Shown one piece after another: positions 1 to 6,530 of a stretch of 6,917 bases of DNA. The stretch comes from Betaproteobacteria bacterium TMED156 (lineage in GTDB: Bacteria > Pseudomonadota > Gammaproteobacteria > Burkholderiales > Burkholderiaceae_A): NCBI GenBank assembly GCA_002171155.1, contig NHHF01000114.1, positions 1-6,917 on the forward strand, given 5' to 3'. The notes under the pieces were generated by a model. It was not told the origin of the DNA. It worked only from the letters and a program-made list of their open reading frames with translations, and did not search any database. Within the stretch, counting starts at the first letter, position 1, and every line of letters begins with the position of its first letter. The position numbers and the translations under genes were made by a program.

Positions 1-1577
1 AAACCACCTAACTTCTCTGCCTTCCTCCAAACCAAATCATAAATCTTCCTTTCGGTTGTTTTATGAAAAAAAAGAGGGTCTTTACTATTTATGGTTCCAA
101 ATTCATTTCCTAAAAGATGAGCTGCCCAAAAAATTTGAGGGTAATCTATAATTTTAGACAATTTTCGGATTGTAAGTGTAAAAAGTCCATTGGGTGATAA
201 GACAATTTTTAACTTGTATGAAAACTCCTTAATTTTACATTCATTTTTAATTTTTTTTTCAACCAATTCTTCAAGTTCATCCCTGTCGCAAGAAATACCA
301 AAACTTTCAGCAGATCTGGACAACCTATTAATGTGGAGCTTAAAAAAACGTGGTTTATTTTTCTCAATTTTAATTGTTTCAAATAATCCAACCCCGCTAG
401 GTAGTCTTATCAAAAATGAAGCTTTTAGAAGACACTCTTTCCATTCATCTCTGTCTTTTGAGTCAATGGTTATTCCAGAGCCTACTCCAAATGTAAGTTG
501 ATTGTTTAAAATTGTAGCGGTACGTATACATACACTCATCATAAAATTACCATAATTACGTCTTGGTAATGTTGGTGGGTCAAACCATCCTATTGACCCA
601 CAATACAAACCTCTATCATCATTTTCTAATTCATCAATAATTTGCATCGTTCTTTGTTTTGGCGCACCAGTTATTGACCCACACGGAAATGTAGCTTTTA
701 AAAAATCACACAAAGATACTTCATCGCCTATGAGAGACTCAATAGTTGATGTCATTTGAAATATCTCACCGACTCTTTCCACCTCAAATAGCTTTGGTAC
801 TTTAACAGTACCAGTTTGACTTACGCGACCAAGATCATTTCTCAATAAATCTACGATCATGAGGTTCTCAGCTCTGTTTTTTTTGTCCTGGCTAAGATCA
901 CTCGGGTTGCTGCCTGAAATAGGTAAAGTTCCTTTCATTGGTTTAGCTCTCAATACTTTACCGTCTAGGTCAACAAACCACTCCGGAGAAAAGGATAAAA
1001 TAGTTTTATTTTCATCCTTTATGAAAGCTCCGAATCTACTTGGCTGTCTCTCTCTTAATCGCATATACAGATCCAAAGATGAACCATAAAAATCAGCAGA
1101 AATGTTGAAGGTGTAATTTACTTGATAAGTTTCTCCGGATGTTATTTTCTTTTGAATTTCTTTAATTTTATTAGCATACTCCCCCTCAGAAGAATTAAGC
1201 TTAATATTGCATATTCCTGAACTCTGATGAGTAAACATACTATCTTTACATTCTTGTTTTTTTTGGTCGTTAAGCCAATTATCTACACAAGGTTTAGAAA
1301 ATTTTTTTACATCTCTAAATGACCATGCAACTAATAAAGGAGCCTTGGTTTGGTTAATTTTGAGTCCATTAAAGAACTTACCTAATTCATATGAAAAAAT
1401 TACAATGACATAAAAACCGCTTTTGAGCGAATTCTCTATTTCACCGATAGCTTTAGTAACCTCTGAAGTAGAATAAGCAACAATTTTTTGTTCAGGATTT
1501 TCGTACACTCTGCTTGTTGGTGAAGCACTATTGCTAAGAAAATCATCCAAGAGAATTGTTGCATTTTTTGAACTCAC
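1..1577 (-). CDS. pabB: Fused aminodeoxychorismate synthase component I / aminodeoxychorismate lyase (PabB-PabC), 3' end cut by window edge
   Basis: The reading frame stays open from a GTG at 1577 to base 1, giving 525 visible residues. The C-terminus lies outside the window; family fusions run to about 600 residues. The PabB half (about 1-390) turns chorismate plus ammonia from a separate PabA into 4-amino-4-deoxychorismate. It shows FSYELG (61-66), GETYQVNYT (148-156), SPEWF (197-201), PMKGTLP (213-219) with the family's active-site lysine K215, RAENLMIVDLLRNDLGR (235-251), CGSITGAPK (299-307) and GVGSGITIDS (364-373). From about 395 a class IV aminotransferase-fold lyase domain begins: LFETIKI (398-404), FFKLHINRLSRSAESFG (411-427) and HKTTERKIYD (505-514), where K506 is the expected PLP lysine. 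This half would release pyruvate to give p-aminobenzoate for folate. A TAA at 1589-1587 lies three codons upstream in frame, so GTG is the first possible start. Its only Shine-Dalgarno-like sequence, TTAGG, is weak and 13 nt away. panD lies 65 bp upstream on the same strand. Confidence 0.93.
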   Translation of the reverse strand, partial: MSSKNATILLDDFLSNSASPTSRVYENPEQKIVAYSTSEVTKAIGEIENSLKSGFYVIVIFSYELGKFFNGLKINQTKAPLLVAWSFRDVKKFSKPCVDNWLNDQKKQECKDSMFTHQSSGICNIKLNSSEGEYANKIKEIQKKITSGETYQVNYTFNISADFYGSSLDLYMRLRERQPSRFGAFIKDENKTILSFSPEWFVDLDGKVLRAKPMKGTLPISGSNPSDLSQDKKNRAENLMIVDLLRNDLGRVSQTGTVKVPKLFEVERVGEIFQMTSTIESLIGDEVSLCDFLKATFPCGSITGAPKQRTMQIIDELENDDRGLYCGSIGWFDPPTLPRRNYGNFMMSVCIRTATILNNQLTFGVGSGITIDSKDRDEWKECLLKASFLIRLPSGVGLFETIKIEKNKPRFFKLHINRLSRSAESFGISCDRDELEELVEKKIKNECKIKEFSYKLKIVLSPNGLFTLTIRKLSKIIDYPQIFWAAHLLGNEFGTINSKDPLFFHKTTERKIYDLVWRKAEKLGG

Positions 1578-1642
1578 AGTAGTTTTTTAGCCTAAGGAAT
1601 ATGTATAATTTAGTGGTATTTTATGTCTTGAAGTGATCCAAT

Positions 1643-1993
1643 TTATTTCAAAATACAATTTTTTTCGTCTACTAAAACAATCTTTGGCTCATGACCAGCA
1701 ATCTCACTACTATCCATCATTGCGTAGCTACAAATTATGACTAAATCTCCTTTTACTGCTTTTCTTGCAGCCGCTCCGTTTAAAGCAACTATTCCTGAAT
1801 TATTAGGGGCTTCTATGATATATGTCTCAAATCTTTCTCCGGTATTTATATTGTATACCTCTATTTTTTCGAACGTAGACATGCCAGCAGCTTCAAGAAG
1901 AGTACCATCTATTGCACAGGAACCCTCGTAATGAAGATCGTTGTCTGTGATGACAGCCCTGTGGATTTTTGCAGAAAGAATAATTTTTTTCAT
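1643..1993 (-). CDS. panD: Aspartate 1-decarboxylase, pyruvoyl-dependent (PanD)
   Basis: This 116-residue protein decarboxylates L-aspartate to beta-alanine, the precursor joined to pantoate to make pantothenate and then CoA. It aligns by eye along nearly the whole length of E. coli PanD (126 residues) but lacks the last ten or so. K9, H11 and R12 open the protein. LHYEGSCAID (20-29) holds the self-cleavage site between G24 and S25; in this family S25 becomes the pyruvoyl group. RFETY (54-58) supplies R54, T57 and Y58, and NGAAARKA (72-79) forms the substrate-side loop. All residues needed for processing are present, so the gene looks functional. The ATG at 1993 gives the expected N-terminus, although no good Shine-Dalgarno precedes it. 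panD is the first gene of the leftward unit, with pabB-pabC 65 bp downstream. No panB or panC is in the window. Confidence 0.97.
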   Translation of the reverse strand: MKKIILSAKIHRAVITDNDLHYEGSCAIDGTLLEAAGMSTFEKIEVYNINTGERFETYIIEAPNNSGIVALNGAAARKAVKGDLVIICSYAMMDSSEIAGHEPKIVLVDEKNCILK

Positions 1994-2097
1994 ATTTCGG
2001 TTTTAATATATTGATTTGATATTTAATTTTAACCTTTATAACTCTATAAGACTCTATTTCAAAAAATCAATTATTACAAAAGAAGGAAATTTTTAAG
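1994..2097. promoter_or_regulatory. Divergent intergenic region between panD and pgi with candidate promoters
   Basis: This 104-bp, very AT-rich spacer must contain the starts of both the leftward panD-pabB unit and the rightward pgi-bioY unit. On the plus strand TTGATA (2016-2021) resembles a -35 box, and TATAAC (2037-2042) or TATAAG (2045-2050) resembles a -10 box. The spacers would be 15 and 23 bp, neither ideal. On the minus strand TATATT (2010-2005) could be a -10 box for panD, which would leave a very short leader. No convincing -35 box accompanies it. ACTCTAT occurs twice, at 2041-2047 and 2051-2057. In such AT-rich DNA these matches are expected by chance, so only the region is well supported, not the individual boxes. 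Confidence 0.35.
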
Positions 2098-2100
2098 TTG
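2081..2100 (+). promoter_or_regulatory. Ribosome binding site and TTG start of pgi
   Basis: AGAAGGAA (2081-2088) is the only purine-rich Shine-Dalgarno-like stretch ahead of pgi. AGGA lies 10 nt before the TTG at 2098. The first in-frame ATG is codon 11 (2128) and has no such sequence at a suitable distance, so TTG is preferred. Confidence 0.5.
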
Positions 2101-3606
2101 ACGACTACATACAAATACCCAAATGAAATGAAATCATGGAAAAATTTGATTGTTGAATCTAAAAACTTTAAGCCGTTGATAGACAATTCAAAAAATCTAA
2201 TGGGTATTTCCAAGTATAAAAAATGTGGCATAGAAATAGATTTTTCTAGACAAAATTTAAACCAACATATCCTAAACAAACTAATAGAACTCGCTGAAGA
2301 ATCAAATCTAATTGAGAAGAAACTGAACTTTTTCAAAGGAAATTTGAACTTTTCTAGTAATAAAATTAGTCCTCTACATATGGCACTTAGGGCAAAAGTT
2401 GATTCAGACTACCTTTGGAAAAAAGAAATAAATCATTTAGTTGGTAACGAAATGGAAAGGTTTCTTCATTTTTCTGAACAACTCAGAGAAGATAAAGTGT
2501 TGGGATGGGACAAAACTCCTATAAAAAATGTGATAGTTTTTGGTCTTGGAGGATCTATTCTCGGCTCTAGATTAGCTGTTGATGTGCTTAGTGATGAGAA
2601 AAATAGTGATGATAATTTAAATATTTTTTTTGTATCTAACCCTGACTGTCATAAGCTTAATTTAATTTTAATGAAACTAAAAGCTAAAGAAACTTTGTTT
2701 TTAATTTTAAGCAAATCACTCAAAACACCTGAAATAATGATTTTGAAAGATCGAGGATCCAGTTGGCTAACAGAATGTGGCTGTCCAAAATTTCACCTAA
2801 ATAAGCATTTTGCCGTAGTTACTTCCAATGTTAATCAGTCCTTCACTATTGATTTTCTCGATGAACATTCCTTTCATATTTGGGAATGGGTGGGTGGAAG
2901 ATTTTCAGTATGGTCAGCTATTGGGTTACCAATTGCGTTGACCGTAGGCAAAAAGAAATTTGAACAGTTTCTGGAAGGGGCAAGAGAAATGGACAATCAC
3001 TTTTTAAATTCAGAATTAAAAAATAACCTTCCTGTTATTACTGCTCTTTTGTCAGTATGGAACAGAAATTTTTTAGGTTTTCCCTCTTACGCAATATCAA
3101 CATACTCATCAAAACTGGATCTTTTTGTGCCTTATATCCAACAACTTGACATGGAATCTTTGGGTAAAAATGTACACTTGAATGGAAAGAATTGTTCTAT
3201 TGAAACTGGGCAATCTGTATGGGGCGGGCCAGGTATTGAAGGGCAACACGCATATTTTCAATTATTTCATCAAGGAAAACAGATAATTCCTGTTGATTTT
3301 TATGGAGTTAAAAACGATTCATTCCCAACGAAAATACAAAGTAAAAATCAAAACTTTGTTAATTTAAATCTCAAATCACAGGCTGACTCTCTATGTGTTG
3401 GTGATAAAGAAAAAAACTTCGAAGGAAATCGACCGAGCACAATTTTCTGGCTTGATAGTTTAAGTCCTAAAATTCTTGGATCATTATTATCAATGCATGA
3501 GCACAGAATTTTCTCTTTGGCTTGTATATGGGATATAAATCCATTCGACCAACCCGGAGTAGAACTCGGAAAAAAACTTTTAGCTAATAGTCTGTCGAAA
3601 TATTAG
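2098..3606 (+). CDS. pgi: Glucose-6-phosphate isomerase (Pgi), somewhat short and divergent
   Basis: This cytosolic enzyme interconverts glucose 6-phosphate and fructose 6-phosphate. The 502 residues show the two-SIS-domain plan in order: GLGGSILGS (149-157), sugar-phosphate loop SKSLKT (205-210), EWVGGRFSVWSAIG (263-276), QQLDMES (348-354), GQHAYFQL (382-389) and the C-terminal signature FDQPGVELGK (483-492). The expected catalytic residues are all present: R268, Q349, E353 (base), H384 (ring opening) and K492. Several usually invariant neighbours differ: the loop reads SKSLKTPEI instead of the common SKTFTTQET, ESLGK replaces ESNGK, and WGGPG replaces WGEPG. The protein is about 45 residues shorter than E. 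coli Pgi (about 550), mostly at the N-terminus. bioY follows after 29 bp on the same strand, so the two are probably co-transcribed. The frame is intact, so it is probably a working but divergent isomerase. Confidence 0.95.
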   Translation: MTTTYKYPNEMKSWKNLIVESKNFKPLIDNSKNLMGISKYKKCGIEIDFSRQNLNQHILNKLIELAEESNLIEKKLNFFKGNLNFSSNKISPLHMALRAKVDSDYLWKKEINHLVGNEMERFLHFSEQLREDKVLGWDKTPIKNVIVFGLGGSILGSRLAVDVLSDEKNSDDNLNIFFVSNPDCHKLNLILMKLKAKETLFLILSKSLKTPEIMILKDRGSSWLTECGCPKFHLNKHFAVVTSNVNQSFTIDFLDEHSFHIWEWVGGRFSVWSAIGLPIALTVGKKKFEQFLEGAREMDNHFLNSELKNNLPVITALLSVWNRNFLGFPSYAISTYSSKLDLFVPYIQQLDMESLGKNVHLNGKNCSIETGQSVWGGPGIEGQHAYFQLFHQGKQIIPVDFYGVKNDSFPTKIQSKNQNFVNLNLKSQADSLCVGDKEKNFEGNRPSTIFWLDSLSPKILGSLLSMHEHRIFSLACIWDINPFDQPGVELGKKLLANSLSKY

Positions 3607-3621
3607 GCTTAATTTATAGTC

Positions 3622-3638
3622 AAGAGAACATTAATTTG
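3622..3638 (+). promoter_or_regulatory. Ribosome binding site and TTG start of bioY
   Basis: AAGAGA (3622-3627) sits 8 nt before a TTG at 3636, 29 bp after the pgi stop. Starting here gives MKNILSQIQIASH, leading straight into the first membrane helix as BioY proteins do. The next internal start, an ATG at 3768, would remove the conserved PITAQTLGV segment. Confidence 0.6.
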
Positions 3639-4181
3639 AAAAATATACTTAGTCAAATACAAATTGCAAGTCATGTTGCAGTTATCAGTGTTTTAGGTTT
3701 AATTCCAAAAATTGACTTACCTTTTTTACCAGGTGTTCCAATCACCGCACAAACTCTTGGTGTTATGTTGGCAGGAGCGATGCTGGGTTTTAAAAATGCA
3801 ATTTCTACAGTAGCAATTTTTTTATCTTTAGTAGTTATTGGAGCGCCATTATTGTCTGGAGGCAGAGGAGGACTTTCAGTTTTTTTTTCTCCATCTGCCG
3901 GCTACTTATTTGGCTGGCTGGTCGGGGTTGGAATAATATCTTTAATCATGGAATTTTTAGTAAAAAAATTTAGTATCTATTGGGCATGTTTTTTTTCAAG
4001 TTTCATTGGTGGTATTTTAGTTATCCATTTTTTTGGAATTTTTGGCCTCACAATAATTACAGACCTAAAGTTCAAACAAGCTTTTTATTTAAGCTTAGCA
4101 TTCGTTCCAGGTGACATAGTCAAATGCTTTCTTGCATCATTTGTTCTTTTTAAATTGTCTACTGTAATTAAATCTAAGTAA
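3636..4181 (+). CDS. bioY: Biotin transporter substrate-binding S component (BioY family)
   Basis: This is a 181-residue, very hydrophobic inner-membrane protein with about six predicted helices. BioY binds biotin and brings it in, either with an ECF energy module (EcfA/EcfT) or, as shown for some solitary BioY proteins, alone. Family motifs are PGVPITAQTLGV (32-43), the glycine-rich stretch GAPLLSGGRGGLSVFF (69-84), SPSAGYLFGW (85-94, the counterpart of the usual GPTGGYLxGF) and FVPGDIVK (156-163) before the last helix. No ATPase or EcfT gene is in the window, so it would have to act alone or share a module encoded elsewhere. It follows pgi by 29 bp and ends in an 8-bp tail-to-tail overlap with ubiJ. 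I see no biotin operator or riboswitch. The family is clear. Biotin as the substrate rests on family membership. Confidence 0.93.
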   Translation: MKNILSQIQIASHVAVISVLGLIPKIDLPFLPGVPITAQTLGVMLAGAMLGFKNAISTVAIFLSLVVIGAPLLSGGRGGLSVFFSPSAGYLFGWLVGVGIISLIMEFLVKKFSIYWACFFSSFIGGILVIHFFGIFGLTIITDLKFKQAFYLSLAFVPGDIVKCFLASFVLFKLSTVIKSK

Positions 4182-4806
4182 TATTTTTTTGTTGCAGGAT
4201 CTCGAATTTTTTTTCAGTTCTGTCTATGTTGCTTCTTAAGTTTCTTACGCCTTTTGTAAAATTTCTAAAATCTTTATCAAGAAGTATAATTTTGTCATTA
4301 CGTAAAACGTTTTCAACAAAATTTTGTATTAACGTGCTTAACGGAGGGTTTTTTATAAAAGATATATAGGGTGAAGAACTTTGTATTATCAATTTTAAAA
4401 GAGGTTCAAGTTGTTGGAGAGCACTGGCATCCCCGTTAATCTTTAATCCACTGGAAAAAAAACTTGAATCGGGTAAATCTTTGTTTTCATAGTCCAAACT
4501 CCATCCCACAAATTCAGAACTTATTTTAAAAAGGTATTTGTTATCCAAATAAATTACTATATCTGCTTCTTCCCCAGTAATTTCTGAATTTTTCTTGTTG
4601 GTGATTTTGGAAATCCTTAATTGAGTCGCTCCTATCAAACCATCTGCATCAATTTTACAAGAAAAAAAAGTGCCTTTAAGAGGTTCGTCTATAAATTTGA
4701 TCTGAATTGAGGATTCTTTAAATCTTTTGAGCGTATCCCAAAGATGTCTATCTTGCTCTATTTTTAAATTTAAAAAATCACGAAAATAATTTGGAAGAAG
4801 GTTCAT
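4174..4806 (-). CDS. ubiJ: Ubiquinone biosynthesis accessory factor UbiJ (SCP2 domain protein)
   Basis: UbiJ is a soluble lipid-binding accessory factor of the aerobic ubiquinone-synthesis complex. In E. coli it works with UbiK and is thought to present the hydrophobic intermediates to the Ubi enzymes. The 210 residues match the size of E. coli UbiJ (201). An SCP2 sterol-carrier-like domain covers about 5-145, including LKINGDASALQQLEPLL (121-137), the usual 'G-D-A-x-x-L' helix. After a linker, a C-terminal coiled-coil-like helix contains FRNFTKGVRNLRSNIDRTEKK (180-200), which fits the family pattern F...V..LR..vdR.e.. . The ATG at 4806 is preferred because GATGAG lies 8 nt upstream of it; a TTG at 4812 would add two residues. 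It is the last gene of the ubiE unit, 12 bp after the Tim44-like gene. ubiB, its usual follower, is absent: the convergent bioY overlaps its stop codon. Confidence 0.85.
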   Translation of the reverse strand: MNLLPNYFRDFLNLKIEQDRHLWDTLKRFKESSIQIKFIDEPLKGTFFSCKIDADGLIGATQLRISKITNKKNSEITGEEADIVIYLDNKYLFKISSEFVGWSLDYENKDLPDSSFFSSGLKINGDASALQQLEPLLKLIIQSSSPYISFIKNPPLSTLIQNFVENVLRNDKIILLDKDFRNFTKGVRNLRSNIDRTEKKFEILQQKNIT

Positions 4807-4818
4807 TATCAATGCTCA

Positions 4819-5739
4819 TCAATCGGGTTGTGAGATTCCCGCAAGTAACCAACCTTGATCAGATGATTTGACCCTCTGCAATGTCCAAATTTCTGAGAAT
4901 TCTTTTGCCACATCATCTTTACTCTCTCTCACCATTCCGTAAAAATTAATGTAAATCTCCTCAAACATCTTTTCATTTTGAATAACCGAGAAATTATCAC
5001 CCTCCCATGACGCGTTTAATTCAGTTATAGAAGTGATATTAACTGTATTTTTAATTTCGGAGATTTGATTACGAAGGATTTGTGCCATCTCATCTGTACA
5101 AAAAGATTTTAGTTTTTCTATGTCTCCAGAGTCCCAAATATTCTGTAATTCAATAAATTGTTTTTTTGAGTTTTCCAAAAAAGTGTTTTTTTCTTCTTGA
5201 GTAATATTTAAACTAGTAGGATCACAAATTTTGCTGTCTTTAAGGGGAATTAAAGTTGTTTTTTTTTTATTTATTTCGTTATCAGTTTCGGAACTTAAAT
5301 TTGACTTGTTAAAACTCTCAGGGACTGTTTCGAATACAGTCTTGTTTCGAGAAATTTTTTGAAAATATCGAAAAACAAAAAAACCAGCCATAAAAGCCAA
5401 AATAATCAATAATAATCCCATAAGCTCTTCACCAACTCCCATGTACGAAGCAAGAGCTGCAAGACCAAAGCCTGCAGCTAGACCAGCAAGAGGTGCCATA
5501 AATCCTCCTCTTGATTGATTATTAGTAACATTAGAGGAATTAGTAGGCGTTGTAGCAGGTTTTTTTGTTGCCTGGGAAGGAGGAGGAGTAACTTGACGCT
5601 TTATTGGTGGGGATTTACCAATGGATCTTCCAAAACCCATTCTTCTTGCCTCTGCAGATTCAGTAACTAAAAACAAAGAGACACTGAACAGAATGAAACT
5701 AAGAAAAATATTGATGAATTTGAGTTGTGAATTACTCAT
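4819..5739 (-). CDS. Tim44-like domain membrane protein, function unknown
   Basis: This 306-residue protein of unknown function belongs to a family I know from betaproteobacterial ubiE clusters. A signal peptide or membrane anchor covers 1-31 (LKFINIFLSF to AEA), followed by ARRMGFGRSIG (31-41), a conserved mature start. A proline/threonine/asparagine-rich linker (42-78) comes next. Two hydrophobic segments follow: GGFMAPLAGLAAGFGLAALA (78-97) and about 106-124. Then comes a charged, variable linker (about 128-183) and a C-terminal Tim44-like domain (about 185-304, from NTFLENSKKQFIELQ to GWLLAGIS). In mitochondria the Tim44 fold docks the import motor on the membrane, and related bacterial domains bind membranes or proteins. 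A periplasmic or membrane-bound domain is inferred; the substrate is unknown. The ATG overlaps the ubiE stop by 8 bp and has a strong AGGGGG Shine-Dalgarno. Lysine codons at 158-160 form part of a run of ten A in the mRNA. Confidence 0.85.
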   Translation of the reverse strand: MSNSQLKFINIFLSFILFSVSLFLVTESAEARRMGFGRSIGKSPPIKRQVTPPPSQATKKPATTPTNSSNVTNNQSRGGFMAPLAGLAAGFGLAALASYMGVGEELMGLLLIILAFMAGFFVFRYFQKISRNKTVFETVPESFNKSNLSSETDNEINKKKTTLIPLKDSKICDPTSLNITQEEKNTFLENSKKQFIELQNIWDSGDIEKLKSFCTDEMAQILRNQISEIKNTVNITSITELNASWEGDNFSVIQNEKMFEEIYINFYGMVRESKDDVAKEFSEIWTLQRVKSSDQGWLLAGISQPD

Positions 5740-6520
5740 TTTTTCCCCCTATAATTGATTTTCCAGCAAAAGCCTGATGGATTGACACTACCCCAAATGA
5801 CATAATTTGAAATCTCGCTGTCAAAAAACCAGATCTCAACATTAAATTTGATATTTCATCAGGTGATGGATATTTTCTGATTGATTCTGCTAAATACTCG
5901 TATGCCAGTTTTGTACCAGCAATACTTTTGCCCAATCTCGGCAAAATTTTAAATGAATACCAGTCATATATTGGCGAGAGTGACTTATGTATTTGCGAAA
6001 ACTCCAAAACAACCAGCTTTCCGTTGGGCTTCAATACTCGATTTATTTCTTTCAATGCAACTTCTTTATTAGTCATATTTCTTAACCCAAAAGCAATTGA
6101 AACTCTATCAAAAGAAGAACTATTGAACGGCAAATGCTCGGAATCACAATTGATAGCTACAGTGTTAACACCTTTGTCTAAAAGTTTGTCTCGGCCAAGA
6201 TTTAACATCTTAGTGTTTATATCTGATATAAAAACAGTACCTTTAGTTCCAATTTTGCGTTTAATTAGTTCAGCCATATCACCCGTGCCTGAAGCTACAT
6301 CAAGAACAATATCACCCTGGGATAAATTCATATAGTTTACTGCTCGACTTTTCCAAATTCGATGAAGACCAAATGATAAAAGATCATTCATCAAATCGTA
6401 ATTTTCAGCTACATCGTTGAAAACTTCGTTAACTAGTTTCTCTTTTTCTGTGGTTGGTACATTTTTAAAACCAAAATCTACTGTTTTATCATTATCATTT
6501 GAACTCAAAATAAATCCCAT
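5732..6520 (-). CDS. ubiE: Ubiquinone/menaquinone biosynthesis C-methyltransferase (UbiE)
   Basis: UbiE is an S-adenosylmethionine-dependent methyltransferase that methylates the C2 position of the benzoquinol ring in ubiquinone synthesis. It does the same for demethylmenaquinol where menaquinone is made. With the ATG at 6520 the protein has 262 residues, close to E. coli UbiE (251). Visible motifs are VDFGFKNVPTTEKEKLV (14-30), VFNDVAENYDLMNDLLSFG (33-51), SAM-binding motif I VLDVASGTGD (72-81), FGLRNMTN (144-151), LKPNGKLVVLEFS (163-175) and YEYLAESIRKYPSPDE (207-222). FGVVSIHQAF (242-251) near the end matches the usual GIVALHxG region. An upstream TTG at 6559 would add 13 residues and overlap the DUF971 gene by 29 bp, so it is unlikely. 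A TTG at 6508, preceded by GGGA at 7 nt, would give MSSNDNDKTVDFGF and is a real alternative. It is the second gene of the leftward cluster, 10 bp after DUF971 and overlapping the Tim44-like gene. Confidence 0.95.
   Translation of the reverse strand: MGFILSSNDNDKTVDFGFKNVPTTEKEKLVNEVFNDVAENYDLMNDLLSFGLHRIWKSRAVNYMNLSQGDIVLDVASGTGDMAELIKRKIGTKGTVFISDINTKMLNLGRDKLLDKGVNTVAINCDSEHLPFNSSSFDRVSIAFGLRNMTNKEVALKEINRVLKPNGKLVVLEFSQIHKSLSPIYDWYSFKILPRLGKSIAGTKLAYEYLAESIRKYPSPDEISNLMLRSGFLTARFQIMSFGVVSIHQAFAGKSIIGGKNE
5740..5750 (-). promoter_or_regulatory. Strong ribosome binding site of the Tim44-like gene, inside the ubiE 3' end
   Basis: On the minus strand AGGGGG (5750-5745) lies 5 nt before the ATG at 5739. 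It is the best Shine-Dalgarno in the window. It lies in the last codons of ubiE (the glycines of GGKNE), so translation of the two genes is probably coupled. Confidence 0.7.
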
Positions 6521-6530
6521 TCTATTAAAA

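Noticed and set aside
209..391. Minus-strand open frame of 60 codons
   Set aside because: It lies on the same strand as pabB-pabC but in another frame, inside the intact lyase domain, so it is a shadow and not evidence of a frameshift.
190..501. Plus-strand open frame of 103 codons
   Set aside because: It lies wholly antisense to the PabC part of the pabB-pabC gene, has no family resemblance and no ribosome binding site; the minus-strand frame shows clear conserved motifs.
859..1089. Plus-strand open frame of 76 codons
   Set aside because: Antisense to the PabB core (around PMKGTLP and the SPEWF block). It is a shadow of that conserved coding sequence.
1578..1642. Possible terminator or small gene between panD and pabB-pabC
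   Set aside because: The 65-bp gap has no stem of useful length followed by a T run and no open frame. A TATAAT at 1604-1609 on the plus strand points at no gene, so it is probably chance in AT-rich DNA.
1737..1931. Plus-strand open frame of 64 codons opposite panD
   Set aside because: Antisense to a fully conserved panD; no independent support.
2067..2336. Minus-strand open frame of 89 codons over the pgi 5' end
   Set aside because: It overlaps the supported pgi start and N-terminus on the other strand. Its composition is phenylalanine- and serine-rich, as expected for the complement of AT-rich lysine/asparagine-rich coding DNA.
4182..4200. T run just after the bioY stop as an intrinsic terminator
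   Set aside because: The T8 stretch has no GC-rich hairpin before it and lies inside ubiJ coding sequence.
5928..6335. Plus-strand open frame of 135 codons opposite ubiE
   Set aside because: Antisense to the conserved methyltransferase motifs of ubiE; no family resemblance or ribosome binding site.
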